Shown here one piece after another: positions 33,901-44,205 of a DNA stretch of 64,000 bases. A program made the translations under genes and the position numbers. This DNA is from an uncultured Odoribacter sp. Its GTDB lineage: Bacteria; Bacteroidota; Bacteroidia; Bacteroidales; Marinifilaceae. The stretch spans positions 12,310-76,309 of the forward strand of contig CAJTSF010000010.1 in the NCBI GenBank assembly GCA_910578985.1, given 5' to 3'. The notes under the pieces are model-generated. The model had not been told where the DNA came from. It did no database searches and saw nothing but the letters and a program-made list of their open reading frames with translations. The number at the start of each line of letters is the position of its first letter. Position 1 is the stretch's first letter.

Positions 33901-35784
33901 TTAACGACCCATCAAAATCAAAAGCACATTGATGTCTGCTGGAGATACTCCGCTGATTCGAGAAGCCTGCCCAATTGTTCGAGGTTGTATTTTCGACAAC
34001 TTTTGACGGGCCTCAATGGAGAGGTTTGACAACTCATTATAATCAAATTTGCCTGCAATTATCAAATCTTCCAAACGGGACAATTTATCAGCCAAAAACC
34101 TCTCCCGCTCAATATAACCGGAATACTTGATAGAAATCTCAGCTGCCTCCACAATCTCTGCACGGATAGCATGCTCATCAATAAAAGCATGCAAGGAAGG
34201 TAAAACCTGTGCCAATTCATGCAAACGAATTTGAGGACGTGTCACCACATCTCCCAACTTCACACTCTGTCGCAAAGGCGCTGTGCCCAAAGATAATAAG
34301 TAATCATGAATGGCTTCCGGCTTGACACTGCTATTTCGAATATAATCAATCAATAAATCCCGTTTCTGTAATTTATCAATCAAAATATTATGTCTATATT
34401 GATTAACTAATCCAAATTTATACCCTTTGGGAGTCAATCGGATGTCTGCATCATCTTGACGCAATAAAATACGATATTCCGCTCGCGAAGTAAACATCCG
34501 ATAAGGCTCGTCCACTCCTTTCGTCACCAAATCATCAATTAGCACACCGATATAAGCTTCATCCCGCTTCAGAATGAAATCCTCCTCCCCATGTAAAGAA
34601 AAATGCGCGTTAATACCGGCAATTAATCCCTGGGCAGCAGCCTCCTCATACCCCGTAGTACCGTTTATCTGCCCTGCAAAATACAAACCGCTGACTAACT
34701 TGGTTTCTAACGTATGATACAACTGCACGGGAGGAAAATAATCATATTCGATTGCATAACCGGGACGAAAAATACGCACCTGTTCAAAACCTTCTATCAA
34801 ACGCAACGCCCTCAATTGCACATCCCAAGGCAAAGAAGAAGAAAAACCGTTCAGATAATATTCCGTCGTATGCTCGCCCTCCGGCTCCAAAAACAGATGG
34901 TGACTGGTCTTATCCGCAAAAGTATCCAATTTTGTCTCTATACTGGGACAATAACGCGGTCCTATGCTCTGAATCGTACCGTTAAACAGCGGACTGTCGG
35001 CAAACCCTTCCCGCAACGCCTCATGTACTTTCTCGTTAGTATAAGCCAAGTAACAAGGTCGATGCACCAGCGTATTGGTATAATCGAAATGGATAAAAGA
35101 AAAACGATGAAAATCATCGTCCCCCGATTGCTCTGTCAATCTGGAAAAGTCAATGCTCCGTCCGTCAATACGCACCGGAGTACCGGTCTTCATCCGTCCC
35201 GTCTCAAACCCTAAGCGCACCAACTGTCCGGTCAAACCGTGGGAAGCAGGCTCGGAAATACGCCCCCCTTCAAAACTCACCCGCCCGACATGTAACAGCC
35301 CGTTCAAAAAAGTCCCGTTGGTCAGAACCACACGCGGAGCATGAAAAGAAACACCCAAAGCAGTTCTGACTCCCGACACCCGATTCTCCTCCACTAATAA
35401 CTCCACCACGTCATCCTGAAACATATCCAAACCCTCCGTATGCTCCAAAATATCCCGCCAGCAAGCGGAAAACTTCATCCGGTCGCACTGTGAGCGAGGA
35501 CTCCACATGGCAGGACCTTTGGAAAGGTTCAGCATGCGGAACTGAATGGAAGTGCGATCCGTCACAATACCGGTCATCCCCCCCAAAGCATCGATTTCCC
35601 GGACAATCTGCCCCTTGGCAATCCCTCCGATTGCCGGATTGCAAGACATCTGGGCTATCTTATTCATGTCAAGCGTAATCAGCAAAGTACGGGAACCTAA
35701 ATGAGCAGCCGCACAAGCCGCCTCACAACCTGCGTGTCCCGCACCCACGACGATTACATCATAATCAGGTAGCAATCCCATCAC
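33901..35784 (-). CDS. mnmG: tRNA uridine-5-carboxymethylaminomethyl modification enzyme MnmG
   Basis: A 627-residue FAD-binding enzyme that, with MnmE, modifies the wobble uridine of tRNAs. The N-terminal dinucleotide motif VVGAGHAGCEAA (12-23), the CNPAIGGIAKGQ block, RAEYRILLRQDDADIRL and the C-terminal GQASRISGVSPADINVLLI are conserved. It begins one base after the ybeY stop, so it belongs to the dut-ybeY run. The start may be the first or second ATG (35784 or 35781). Confidence 0.96.
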   Translation of the reverse strand: MMGLLPDYDVIVVGAGHAGCEAACAAAHLGSRTLLITLDMNKIAQMSCNPAIGGIAKGQIVREIDALGGMTGIVTDRTSIQFRMLNLSKGPAMWSPRSQCDRMKFSACWRDILEHTEGLDMFQDDVVELLVEENRVSGVRTALGVSFHAPRVVLTNGTFLNGLLHVGRVSFEGGRISEPASHGLTGQLVRLGFETGRMKTGTPVRIDGRSIDFSRLTEQSGDDDFHRFSFIHFDYTNTLVHRPCYLAYTNEKVHEALREGFADSPLFNGTIQSIGPRYCPSIETKLDTFADKTSHHLFLEPEGEHTTEYYLNGFSSSLPWDVQLRALRLIEGFEQVRIFRPGYAIEYDYFPPVQLYHTLETKLVSGLYFAGQINGTTGYEEAAAQGLIAGINAHFSLHGEEDFILKRDEAYIGVLIDDLVTKGVDEPYRMFTSRAEYRILLRQDDADIRLTPKGYKFGLVNQYRHNILIDKLQKRDLLIDYIRNSSVKPEAIHDYLLSLGTAPLRQSVKLGDVVTRPQIRLHELAQVLPSLHAFIDEHAIRAEIVEAAEISIKYSGYIERERFLADKLSRLEDLIIAGKFDYNELSNLSIEARQKLSKIQPRTIGQASRISGVSPADINVLLILMGR

Positions 35785-35785
35785 T

Positions 35786-36220
35786 CTAAAGCGTTTTAAG
35801 GAGTTCTAAGCAAATATCTTCATTCTCCCGCATCATAACACTGTCTGCATCCGTTTTGTCCTTAAAACCGATTAAATGAAGTACAGAATGGCATATCACC
35901 CGATGGAATTCATTCTCATATCCGCTCTGATACTCCTCGGAGTTTGATTTTACCGTATCAAGGCTGATAAATACATCGCCGGACAAAACATCCCCCTCGC
36001 AATAGTCGAACGTGATGACATCCGTATAATAATCATGCTGCAAATATTGCCGATTGACCGACAGGATATACTCGTCATCGCAAAAAATAAAGTTCAAAGC
36101 CCCTAATTTTCGCGAATAATGTGCGGCAATCACATGCAACCATTCCAAAATAAGCGCATTGGAAAAAAAAGAAGGAAAATCAGCCTTCCCCTCTTTAAAA
36201 AAAAGAATCTCTTCCTCCAT
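35786..36220 (-). CDS. ybeY: endoribonuclease YbeY
   Basis: A 144-residue UPF0054 metalloprotein for rRNA 3'-end maturation and ribosome quality control. The zinc motif appears as HSVLHLIGFKD, with two histidines as in the HGxLHLxGYDH consensus but aspartate in place of the third histidine; from memory such replacements occur in other Bacteroidetes. SVNRQYLQHDYYTDVITFDY is the typical central block. It is 3 bases downstream of the ATPase gene. Confidence 0.9.
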   Translation of the reverse strand: MEEEILFFKEGKADFPSFFSNALILEWLHVIAAHYSRKLGALNFIFCDDEYILSVNRQYLQHDYYTDVITFDYCEGDVLSGDVFISLDTVKSNSEEYQSGYENEFHRVICHSVLHLIGFKDKTDADSVMMRENEDICLELLKTL

Positions 36221-36223
36221 AAA

Positions 36224-36631
36224 TTATCCCAATTTATAAATCAATGTGACAGAAGTACCCTTATTCGAAAAAATCAACTCATCCGAAAGACTCTTCATCA
36301 GATAAAGACCACGCCCTGTGGATTTGCCCAGATTGTCCGGCAATGTCGGGTCGGGAATATTCGTGTAATCGAACCCGTCACCCTCGTCACGAACGGTCAC
36401 TTTCAAGACATCCCCGCACAATTCGGCCTCCAGATCGACGTTCTTATCAGCTTGCATCTTATTACCGGCTAAAATAGCATTATTCACCGCCTCTATCACC
36501 GACAAACTAATTCGGGCATTCAATTTCTCAGGCACTTTAAAACGCTCCGAAAAAGCCTCGATAAACTTTTCAACCACCATAATATTGTGGATATCCGATG
36601 AAATTCTAATCGCTAATTTACTCATATCCAA
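36224..36631 (-). CDS. RsbW-like ATP-binding protein (anti-sigma type)
   Basis: A 135-residue GHKL ATPase domain with the N box SLSVIEAVNNAILAGN, G1-type VRDEGDGFDY and G2-type KSTGRGLYLMKSL. This is the HATPase_c_2 family that includes serine kinases acting on anti-sigma antagonists. No sigma factor or antagonist gene is adjacent, so the partner is unknown. It overlaps the 3' end of the DUF4175 gene by 14 bases and precedes ybeY, implying one operon. Confidence 0.85.
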   Translation of the reverse strand: MDMSKLAIRISSDIHNIMVVEKFIEAFSERFKVPEKLNARISLSVIEAVNNAILAGNKMQADKNVDLEAELCGDVLKVTVRDEGDGFDYTNIPDPTLPDNLGKSTGRGLYLMKSLSDELIFSNKGTSVTLIYKLG

Positions 36632-39600
36632 GCTTTATATAGTAATTATTGTACATTGATTTAAAATAATCGTTCAGTTTCAAATCATATTTGCGAAAAT
36701 CCGTTTTCATCAAACCCCGTTTCCGCTGACTGTCGAAAATGGTTTCCGGACGTTCAAACTCCCGGTCTTTCGCCGATTCGGATTTCCGCTTCTCTTCAAA
36801 CTCTTCCCGCTCCTTCAAGGCCTTCTCCGACATCATCAATTTGTTGTAAAGTAAATTATTCCTTTGAATAAGTTGCCGCGAAACCGAATAATTCGACAAA
36901 TCCCTGAGGTTATCTTCCAACAGACGGTTCATTTCATTCAAAAGCTGCTTTTCCACAGGAGTCAAAGAACCCGACTCGGAAAAGAAATCATTCAGACTTT
37001 CCCGAAATAACTCATGCTCACGTATCATATTACTGATTTCCCGTTGAAAAGGTTTGCCTTTTTCCCCATTTTTCATCTTTGAAATCAAATCCTCTAACTG
37101 CTGCTTCATGCCCTGCTGTCGTTTTTTAAGCTGCTCATAGCCTTTTCCTTTGCCGTCGGAAGGCTTCCGATTATCCTTTCCGGACGGAGAATCTTTCTTT
37201 CCCGATTCCTCCCGGCTCTGCTGCAAAGCCTCGGTCAGCGACAACGCCATGTCGTTCAGATAGGTCACGATATATTGTTGCTCTTTGGACAATTCACCCC
37301 GTTTATTGTCTTGAATCAAATGAGGCAAAAGCCCGAACTTGATTTCCAACTCATAAAATTTATCGCTCAACAAAGAAGCCAACATCAGATTGGAACGTGC
37401 CAAAACGGACAGACTGTCTTTCACGATTTTATACTCCTGCCGTTTCAAGTCCTGCAACCGCCCTAATTCATTATAGCGCAGACTCTGGGATTCCACCCGG
37501 GGAAACTCTTGCAAAAGTTCCTCTTGGGACAGGGAAAGAATCAAAATATTCTGGATGATCAGTTCGATGTCGTTCTCGGGCAAACCCTGCTTGCCGAATT
37601 GTTGTTCCTGTTGGCGGGACAACTCCTCCGCCAGTTCTTCGAGCTCCTCTTTGATTTCTTCGGACAAGGAATCATCTTTTTTCCCGGACGATTGGCGGTC
37701 CGTCTGTTGCTCCAGGTCTTTCTTTAAAGCATCGAACTCCGGTTTCAGGTTTTTCAAGTCATAAGGCTCCGATAAAGCCTCATTGTTTTCCAAAAGCTTC
37801 TCGTAGTTCTTTTGAATGTTTTCCGCCTCTTCCTGTAATTCCCGGCTTTTAGCGGCCAAAGAATCCGATGAAAGGGAACTGTTCTCCCGGGCATCTTCGA
37901 ATTTCTCCTGAAGCGATTTTAGATGTTCCAACTGCTTGCCGATTAAATCATGCTGCTCCTCGATTTGAAAACGTTTCAAAAGCTCGATATTCCGGTCCAG
38001 TTCCTCACTCATCTGATCAAAGGTCAGTTTCATTTCAGTATCGATATTCCTGAAATTATCTTTCGAAAACTCTTTGGACAGCTTAGAGAACTCCTCCATC
38101 AAACGTTTCATGTCGTCATCCACCACTTGGTCCAGCAAATCTTGAATCTGCTGTTGTTTGGACAACAACAGACTGTCTTGCCGGGTGTAGCTCTTGTTTA
38201 TATCCGATTTCTTCAAATTTTGCTCTTTCACCCGTTCCAGTAATTTATCCAGCGCCTCTTTTTTTTCCATGATATCTTTGGATAATTGCTGTTTTTCCCA
38301 ATTGTCCACATTGTCATCCAACATTTTATGCTGCAACTCCTTCACTCCGGAAACAATATCCCGCGCCAGTTTCTCCACTTCGCTCAAGGAAGAATTGACC
38401 GTTTGATTGACCTCCTGATTATAACCGAAAACAGTGTTCAAATCCAGAATGGCATATTGCCGACTGTCCGAACGGGTGCTTTTCGGACCGGAAAGCACAT
38501 CATTGTCGAATACTTCGAAATAGTAGTCCACTGAAGAATAGTCCATCCCGGAAAATTCCGCAAAATCAAAACTGAAATAAAACTCCTGCGCAGGCTGATT
38601 TTTCACAAAGCGGACAGGCATTACCACAAACCGTTCTCCGTCAAGTGCATAATTGAAACGCAAATCCGAAAAACCGTAATCATCGGTAATCACCCCATAA
38701 AAATAGTAGAGGGAACTCCGCATGGAATCCTGCACCACGGTCACTTGAATACCCGGATACAGGTCCGCCACGCATGTCACGGTAAAATCAAGCAAAGGCT
38801 TTTCGCAAAAATAGGCGTTCGAACCGTACAAAGTATAGTGCTCGGACTTCCGTATATCCAAAGTGAAATCCGTCTCCGTACCTCCTTTTTTCAAGTCCAG
38901 GAAACGCTTCTTACCGGTCTTGGCCGACAAGCAAAGCGAATCGATATCGACTCCGCGCACCTGGAATTGCAGCCGTGAACCGTATAACACTTGGAAATCC
39001 ACCGTGTTCTTCTGCACTTCGGGTTTCAATCCCGTATAGGCGGGAGGATTCACCACCACCCGGTAGTCCGTCAAAACAGGAACCGGCAACACTTTCAATT
39101 CCCAATATCCGCTTTCAGTCCCCTCGGCTTTGAAATGAAAACGCAAATCGTTATGTAATGATTCAAAATGATAAACAAACACGGAATCTTTTCTCTCCAT
39201 CAGAAATTCCCCGCCACCGAAACAAACAAAAGCATTCTCCACAGAATATCCTTTCGCATGGATTCGCATCCGCAACTCGAAATCTTTCCCCGACTCCACC
39301 TCCAAACAATCGTTCAACACCTCGAACTCAAAGGTATATCTCGGATATACGGTCCGGTAATCACGCAAATCGTCATAAACCTCCCCGATAAAATTCCTGC
39401 TTCCCAAAAAAATGAGGAAAAGAATCATCACGCACGCCATTTTCACCGCCAGCCTCCGGAAAGGATACGCCAACACAAAACCGTGCTCCTGCAAAAAAAC
39501 GTATTTCTGTACCCATGCCGCCCTTTTCAATTCTTCGCTTCCGGTAACCTTATCCCGATGGAAAGCCAGATGATAAACGGAAATGAATACATCTTTCAGC

Positions 39601-39899
39601 TCTTCCGGCACAAAAAGAACGACTCTCTTCAACAATTCCCTGCTTCCCAACCGAAAGCAAAAGAGGGCATGAAATAAAGGATAAAGAATAAAATAAAGGA
39701 TTTCCCCACCCAAAACCGCCTGGAAAAAATAATAATATCCCGTCTTCCACCCGACAGTCAATTCAAAACAGGAAAGAACGGCAAAGTGGCAAAGGACAAG
39801 ACACAGAAATGTCAATGCCGTCACCGCTATCCCGCTCAAAAGAGCCGATAAAAGCGACGCACCCCGGAAGAGTTTCAACCTCTTCCGCCATGTCTTCAT
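36618..39899 (-). CDS. DUF4175-type membrane-anchored coiled-coil protein
   Basis: A 1,093-residue protein with three hydrophobic segments in its first about 160 residues, a beta-rich extracytoplasmic region (about 170-510) and a very long Lys/Glu/Gln-rich coiled coil to the C-terminus. This matches DUF4175 proteins of Bacteroidetes. The function is unknown; an envelope role is likely from topology. I chose the ATG at 39899 because it overlaps the upstream stop codon in an ATGA arrangement; the frame is open 20 codons further. Confidence 0.75.
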   Translation of the reverse strand: MKTWRKRLKLFRGASLLSALLSGIAVTALTFLCLVLCHFAVLSCFELTVGWKTGYYYFFQAVLGGEILYFILYPLFHALFCFRLGSRELLKRVVLFVPEELKDVFISVYHLAFHRDKVTGSEELKRAAWVQKYVFLQEHGFVLAYPFRRLAVKMACVMILFLIFLGSRNFIGEVYDDLRDYRTVYPRYTFEFEVLNDCLEVESGKDFELRMRIHAKGYSVENAFVCFGGGEFLMERKDSVFVYHFESLHNDLRFHFKAEGTESGYWELKVLPVPVLTDYRVVVNPPAYTGLKPEVQKNTVDFQVLYGSRLQFQVRGVDIDSLCLSAKTGKKRFLDLKKGGTETDFTLDIRKSEHYTLYGSNAYFCEKPLLDFTVTCVADLYPGIQVTVVQDSMRSSLYYFYGVITDDYGFSDLRFNYALDGERFVVMPVRFVKNQPAQEFYFSFDFAEFSGMDYSSVDYYFEVFDNDVLSGPKSTRSDSRQYAILDLNTVFGYNQEVNQTVNSSLSEVEKLARDIVSGVKELQHKMLDDNVDNWEKQQLSKDIMEKKEALDKLLERVKEQNLKKSDINKSYTRQDSLLLSKQQQIQDLLDQVVDDDMKRLMEEFSKLSKEFSKDNFRNIDTEMKLTFDQMSEELDRNIELLKRFQIEEQHDLIGKQLEHLKSLQEKFEDARENSSLSSDSLAAKSRELQEEAENIQKNYEKLLENNEALSEPYDLKNLKPEFDALKKDLEQQTDRQSSGKKDDSLSEEIKEELEELAEELSRQQEQQFGKQGLPENDIELIIQNILILSLSQEELLQEFPRVESQSLRYNELGRLQDLKRQEYKIVKDSLSVLARSNLMLASLLSDKFYELEIKFGLLPHLIQDNKRGELSKEQQYIVTYLNDMALSLTEALQQSREESGKKDSPSGKDNRKPSDGKGKGYEQLKKRQQGMKQQLEDLISKMKNGEKGKPFQREISNMIREHELFRESLNDFFSESGSLTPVEKQLLNEMNRLLEDNLRDLSNYSVSRQLIQRNNLLYNKLMMSEKALKEREEFEEKRKSESAKDREFERPETIFDSQRKRGLMKTDFRKYDLKLNDYFKSMYNNYYIKLGYE

Positions 39900-41104
39900 T
39901 TCGCCAACCAAAGCTCCGGATTCAATTTCACCGGTTGCGCTTTGCCCACATTTTGCCATATTTGAAAATTCAATACACTGCCTTTTTCACTATCATACCC
40001 GATTCTCCCCAATGCCTGTTTCGTGTTCACCTGGTCGCCCCTTTTCACCTTCACGTCCAACAAATTGGGATAAGCGGTAAAATAATTACCATGCTGGATC
40101 AAAATCATATAATTCAATCCCGGCACAAAGCAGACATCCAGCACCACTCCCTTGAACACCGCACGCACCGTAGCATCCTTGGAAGTGGTAATATCGATGC
40201 CGTCATTGGCTATCTTGAGGTATTTATGCAGGGAATGCACACTCACCCCGAAGCGTTCGGAAATAAAACCTTCCTCCACAGGCCAAGGTAATTTTCCTTT
40301 ATTCTTGGCGAAATCGTTCGACACCAACTGCTGGTCCGGCGTCAATTTCCCCTTGGAACCGGAAGTAGAAGCCTTTTTCGTTTGGGCGGTAATCAAACGG
40401 TTCAACTCTTTTGCCAGCCGCTGCCTGTTTTTGGTCTGTTCGTCCAATTTCTTTTTCAGTTCCTTTTCTTTCTTTTGCAACTCGGACACGTAACGGTTTT
40501 CCCGATGCTTTTCAGATTCCAGCTCTTTATTTTTTACCTGGATTTCGCTCAACACACTGTTCTTTCTCGCTATCATCTCTTTCAACTCCCGATTCTTTAT
40601 TTCCAAAGAATCGTTGGTTTGCCGGATCAAATCCAGCTGCCTGCCGGAATAGGACTGGATTTGCTGGAAGTATTTGAACCGATTGTAAGCCTGGTTGAAA
40701 TCCGAAGCGGAAAGAATAAACATCAGTTTGTCCGTCTTGTTTCGCTTTTTCCAATTTCCGTAAACCAGTCGCGCATACATGTCCAACATGGTTTTCCGGT
40801 TCTCTTGCAACTCTCCGATCCGTTTCTCATTGCCCGCGATACTCTTTTGCAGATAGGAAACTTCCTGATTCAAGGAAGTCAGCACCCGTTGGCTCTGTAC
40901 GATTTTCTCTTGCAGGATATTCACCTTTTCCGTAGAAGCCGATTTATTTTTGGCTGCGTCCTTCAACAGCTTGTTCAAATAAGTAATCTCTTTTTCGGCT
41001 TTTTCTTTTTGCTTACGGATATCCGTTATCGATTGGGAAAAAACCGAAAAATGGAAGGACAGCAGCAAGGCTGTGAATAATATGTGAAACCGGTTAATTC
41101 CCAT
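39896..41104 (-). CDS. EnvC-like murein hydrolase activator with degenerate LytM domain
   Basis: A 402-residue periplasmic protein with signal peptide (LFTALLLSFHFSVFSQ), a coiled coil (about 25-245) and a C-terminal LytM/M23 domain (about 280-400). The metal site is incomplete: NDGIDI keeps the aspartate but lacks the preceding histidine, and the usual HxH reads LNFQI. This is the pattern of EnvC, which activates amidases without being a peptidase itself. The start overlaps the DUF4292 gene end by 11 bases. Confidence 0.85.
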   Translation of the reverse strand: MGINRFHILFTALLLSFHFSVFSQSITDIRKQKEKAEKEITYLNKLLKDAAKNKSASTEKVNILQEKIVQSQRVLTSLNQEVSYLQKSIAGNEKRIGELQENRKTMLDMYARLVYGNWKKRNKTDKLMFILSASDFNQAYNRFKYFQQIQSYSGRQLDLIRQTNDSLEIKNRELKEMIARKNSVLSEIQVKNKELESEKHRENRYVSELQKKEKELKKKLDEQTKNRQRLAKELNRLITAQTKKASTSGSKGKLTPDQQLVSNDFAKNKGKLPWPVEEGFISERFGVSVHSLHKYLKIANDGIDITTSKDATVRAVFKGVVLDVCFVPGLNYMILIQHGNYFTAYPNLLDVKVKRGDQVNTKQALGRIGYDSEKGSVLNFQIWQNVGKAQPVKLNPELWLAK

Positions 41105-41960
41105 TCGTCTTCAATTCCATCTTTTTATACTTGGGCAAAATACGTATATTGGCTTCTACCGGAACATCGAATTCCAGCTTCTGAAACCGTAAATCCAGAT
41201 TCGTCCGTTCCTCTCCGTCAAACAACTCGAATAAAATCTTGGTCGGAAAATACTTTTCCGAAAAATCACGGAACTCCTCATAGCTGACGCGCACCCCCAT
41301 ATTTTCCTCTATATCCTCCAAAGAAAAATACAACGGTCTGAAATGCACCGCATCCACCAAAGTCTTTTGCTGAATCAGCATCACATTCTTATTTTTCCGC
41401 TTTTTCTTATACAGTCTTTTCAACTTCCGCCCCAACGTCTTTTCCTGTATGGTCGAAAGTTCGTACCCGTCATCCGACCGCTCCATTTTGTACCGTTTGT
41501 TTCCATTGACGGAAGCAAAATCGACATGCATGAACGTATTGGTCAAAATACGCTGGATATGGTCGAAACTCACTTTTATTTCCAGTCGGTCATAGAAAAA
41601 ATCGTAATCGGACAGAAAGTATTTTTTATGATACATATCCACGATTTTCACGCTGTCCGGCGTCAGCAATACCCTCGCCACCTCAATGCCCAAGGGAGCC
41701 GTCACCGAAACCTGCACGAAACTGTCCCGACGGATTTTCAAGGAAGCCTTGAAATTGCTTTTTCCCTTCTCACTCCTTAAAGAGCCTTCGATGCGCTTGG
41801 CAAACAGCGTATTGTATTCCGGTTTGTGTTCCTCGATATTTTTCAGCAATCGCCCTTCGATAGTCAAAGGAATGTCCTTTTTGACTACGATCTGTTGGAC
41901 GGTACGGCAAGAAACCGCCAAAAGAACAAAACTTAAAAACAATATCGCTCTCCCTTTCAT
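41094..41960 (-). CDS. DUF4292 lipoprotein
   Basis: A 288-residue lipoprotein with signal and lipobox LLAVSC, matching DUF4292 proteins, which resemble the LolA/LolB fold family. It may help lipoprotein or lipid handling in the envelope, but no function is established by sequence. I chose the ATG at 41960 for the lipoprotein signal; the frame is open upstream. It stands between the TPR protein and the EnvC-like protein, a conserved Bacteroidetes order. Confidence 0.8.
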   Translation of the reverse strand: MKGRAILFLSFVLLAVSCRTVQQIVVKKDIPLTIEGRLLKNIEEHKPEYNTLFAKRIEGSLRSEKGKSNFKASLKIRRDSFVQVSVTAPLGIEVARVLLTPDSVKIVDMYHKKYFLSDYDFFYDRLEIKVSFDHIQRILTNTFMHVDFASVNGNKRYKMERSDDGYELSTIQEKTLGRKLKRLYKKKRKNKNVMLIQQKTLVDAVHFRPLYFSLEDIEENMGVRVSYEEFRDFSEKYFPTKILFELFDGEERTNLDLRFQKLEFDVPVEANIRILPKYKKMELKTNGN

Positions 41961-41971
41961 CTTCCCATCGT

Positions 41972-43711
41972 TTACTCGGATAAAACACCCGTTTTCAATT
42001 TCTTTTCCAATATTTCGGACATCTCCTTGTCTTCTATTCCCAACTCCGCCGCCTTTTTCCACATCTCCGCCGCTTCGGCTTTCTCTCCGTTCCGGTATAA
42101 AATATCGCCGTAATGGTCAAGGTACACGCCTGACTCCTCCTTCGCTTTCTCTATTGCCAATTTCATATAGAATTTAGCCTGGGAATAATTTCCCCGCACA
42201 TACAGTACCCAAGCATAAGTATCCAAATAAACCGCATTATCCGACTCTAATTTCACCGCTTGGGAAATCATCTGTTCCGCCCGGCTCAGATTCTCTTTCC
42301 GCAATGCCAGATAATAAGCGTAATTATTCAATACCAATGCGTCGTTCGGATTGATTTTCAACACTTCGTCGAACATACCGAAAGCCTTTTCCACTCTGCC
42401 CGAACGGTAATGACAGTCTCCTAAATAAGAATAAAACTGGGCTTTCAACGCAGGATTTTCATCCGCCAAAACCACCCCTTTCTCAAAAAACGGCAAAGCC
42501 CGCTCGAAATCGTCATCCATCATGAACTTCAACCCCGCCAGCGCATAAGGCAGGGGTTGGTCGGGAAAATAAGTCATCGCCTCCAGGCTGAACGCATACA
42601 TCCCGGCTGTATCCTGCAACTCATTGCACAACAGCAGCAGTTCCTCCCAAATCAAATAATTGTTTTTCTCTTTGGAAAGGATATACTCCAACTCTTTCTT
42701 CGACTCCTCCAGTTTACCGTCTTTCTTCAAAAAATCAGAATGCAAGGCACGGATGGACAAATCGTCACTGTACTTTTCCATCAGCAATGCCATATAATCA
42801 TCCAACCGGCTCTCCGGCATACTGACGGTATCCGCATTCAAAATCAACCGCAGGATATATTGCACCTTATAACCGCCCTCGACTTTATCGCTCGTCAAAG
42901 CGCTCCGGATATGGGCGTCCGCCTCATCCGTCCGCTTCTTGCTCAGATAGTAATCCGCCAGGTAAAAGTGCACAAAACCGTTATCCGGTTCCGCTTTCAG
43001 CAGCCGATCCAGAATCTGCAATCCCTTTTTGTCCTGGTTGTAATTGAAATAAAGTTCCGCCAAGAGGTTGAGATAATCGCTTCGGTCGGGAAACTTACGG
43101 ATTAGTTTCATCAACTCGTTGGAAGCTCCCTTCACATCCCCCAATTTGGTATAAAGCTTGATTTTTTCAATGGACACCGGTTCCGTAATGCCGTAATGCT
43201 CCTCGTATTTATCGCACACGTCGATGGCTTTCTGCCACTTCTCCACGGAAGCGTACAACCCCGCCTCCAACAGATAAAATTCCTCCCGGTCCGGATATTT
43301 GGCGATAATATCGGCATACACCTCACAAGCCTCCTCGATCATGGACTTCTCCTGCAACACATTGGCAAGCAAAATCCGATACCACACATTTTCGGGATTC
43401 CCCGCCACCGCCTCACGGGTCAGTTCCAAAGCCCCGTTGTAGTCCTTGGCAGCCAGCAGCAAAGCAGCCACCTCGTATTTGACCACCGGACTGGAAGGCA
43501 ACAACTTCAAACAATTGTCGAACCATCCCAACGCCTCCTGAAAATTCCCCAGAATCTTACACTTCACCCCCTCCATAAAGGAATAATCGAACTCCAGACG
43601 TTTCTCTTCACTCAACTCCCGCACCGTTTCCACGCTCTTCTTCTGACGGTCGGCAAAAATACTTCCGCTGGCAAAAAGAATCAATATCAGACTGATCCAC
43701 CTTGTCCACAT
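41972..43711 (-). CDS. tetratricopeptide repeat protein
   Basis: A 579-residue exported protein with an N-terminal signal (TRWISLILILFASGSIFA) and TPR repeats over nearly its whole length, for example LGNFQEALGWFDNCLKLLP and YNQDKKGLQILDRLLKAEP. TPR arrays mediate protein contacts; the partner is unknown. The ATG at 43711 fits the signal peptide. The frame is open into dut, but that part copies dut in another frame. It starts 4 bases after the dut stop. Confidence 0.88.
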   Translation of the reverse strand: MWTRWISLILILFASGSIFADRQKKSVETVRELSEEKRLEFDYSFMEGVKCKILGNFQEALGWFDNCLKLLPSSPVVKYEVAALLLAAKDYNGALELTREAVAGNPENVWYRILLANVLQEKSMIEEACEVYADIIAKYPDREEFYLLEAGLYASVEKWQKAIDVCDKYEEHYGITEPVSIEKIKLYTKLGDVKGASNELMKLIRKFPDRSDYLNLLAELYFNYNQDKKGLQILDRLLKAEPDNGFVHFYLADYYLSKKRTDEADAHIRSALTSDKVEGGYKVQYILRLILNADTVSMPESRLDDYMALLMEKYSDDLSIRALHSDFLKKDGKLEESKKELEYILSKEKNNYLIWEELLLLCNELQDTAGMYAFSLEAMTYFPDQPLPYALAGLKFMMDDDFERALPFFEKGVVLADENPALKAQFYSYLGDCHYRSGRVEKAFGMFDEVLKINPNDALVLNNYAYYLALRKENLSRAEQMISQAVKLESDNAVYLDTYAWVLYVRGNYSQAKFYMKLAIEKAKEESGVYLDHYGDILYRNGEKAEAAEMWKKAAELGIEDKEMSEILEKKLKTGVLSE

Positions 43712-43715
43712 AACC

Positions 43716-44150
43716 TCATTGCTTACCTGTATGTCCGAATCCTCCGGCGCCGCGTTCGGAATCCTCCAGCGTCTCCACCGGAATCCATTCCGCCTGCTCC
43801 ACCCGATTGATGACCATCTGGCAAATCCGTTCCCCGTCTTCGATGGTGATGACACGGTTCGACAGATTCACCGCAATCACCCCGATTTCCCCCCGGTAAT
43901 CCGCGTCGATGGTCCCGGGACTGTTCAGAATACCCAATCCTTCATTCAATGCCAACCCGCTGCGCGGGCGGATTTGCGCTTCATACCCTTCCGGCAATTC
44001 GATGAAAAGACCCGTGGGAATCAATTTCCGCTCCAGCGGACTCAACGTGACCATACCGCTCAAATTGGCACGGATATCCATGCCTGCCGACGATTTTGTC
44101 TTATATTCCGGAAGCGGATGCTTCGATTGATTGACAATCTTTATCTTCAT
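43716..44150 (-). CDS. dut: dUTP diphosphatase
   Basis: A 144-residue trimeric dUTPase that hydrolyses dUTP to dUMP, keeping uracil out of DNA. All five family motifs are visible: AGMDIRANL, RPRSGLALNEG, GTIDADYRGEI, ERICQMVI and the C-terminal glycine-rich RGAGGFGHTG. It is the first gene of a long minus-strand run that reaches mnmG, with a well-formed promoter in front. Confidence 0.96.
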   Translation of the reverse strand: MKIKIVNQSKHPLPEYKTKSSAGMDIRANLSGMVTLSPLERKLIPTGLFIELPEGYEAQIRPRSGLALNEGLGILNSPGTIDADYRGEIGVIAVNLSNRVITIEDGERICQMVINRVEQAEWIPVETLEDSERGAGGFGHTGKQ

Positions 44151-44175
44151 AATATACCTATTCTAATATAACTCC

Positions 44176-44205
44176 CAAACATACGAATTTTTTCCGGATT
44201 TTCAA
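44176..44205 (-). promoter_or_regulatory. Bacteroidetes promoter of the dut operon
   Basis: On the minus strand a -33 TTG (44203-44205), a 19-base spacer and -7 TATGTTTG (44176-44183) fit the sigma-ABfr pattern, 25 bases before the dut ATG. It likely drives dut, TPR, DUF4292, EnvC, DUF4175, the ATPase, ybeY and mnmG. Confidence 0.7.
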
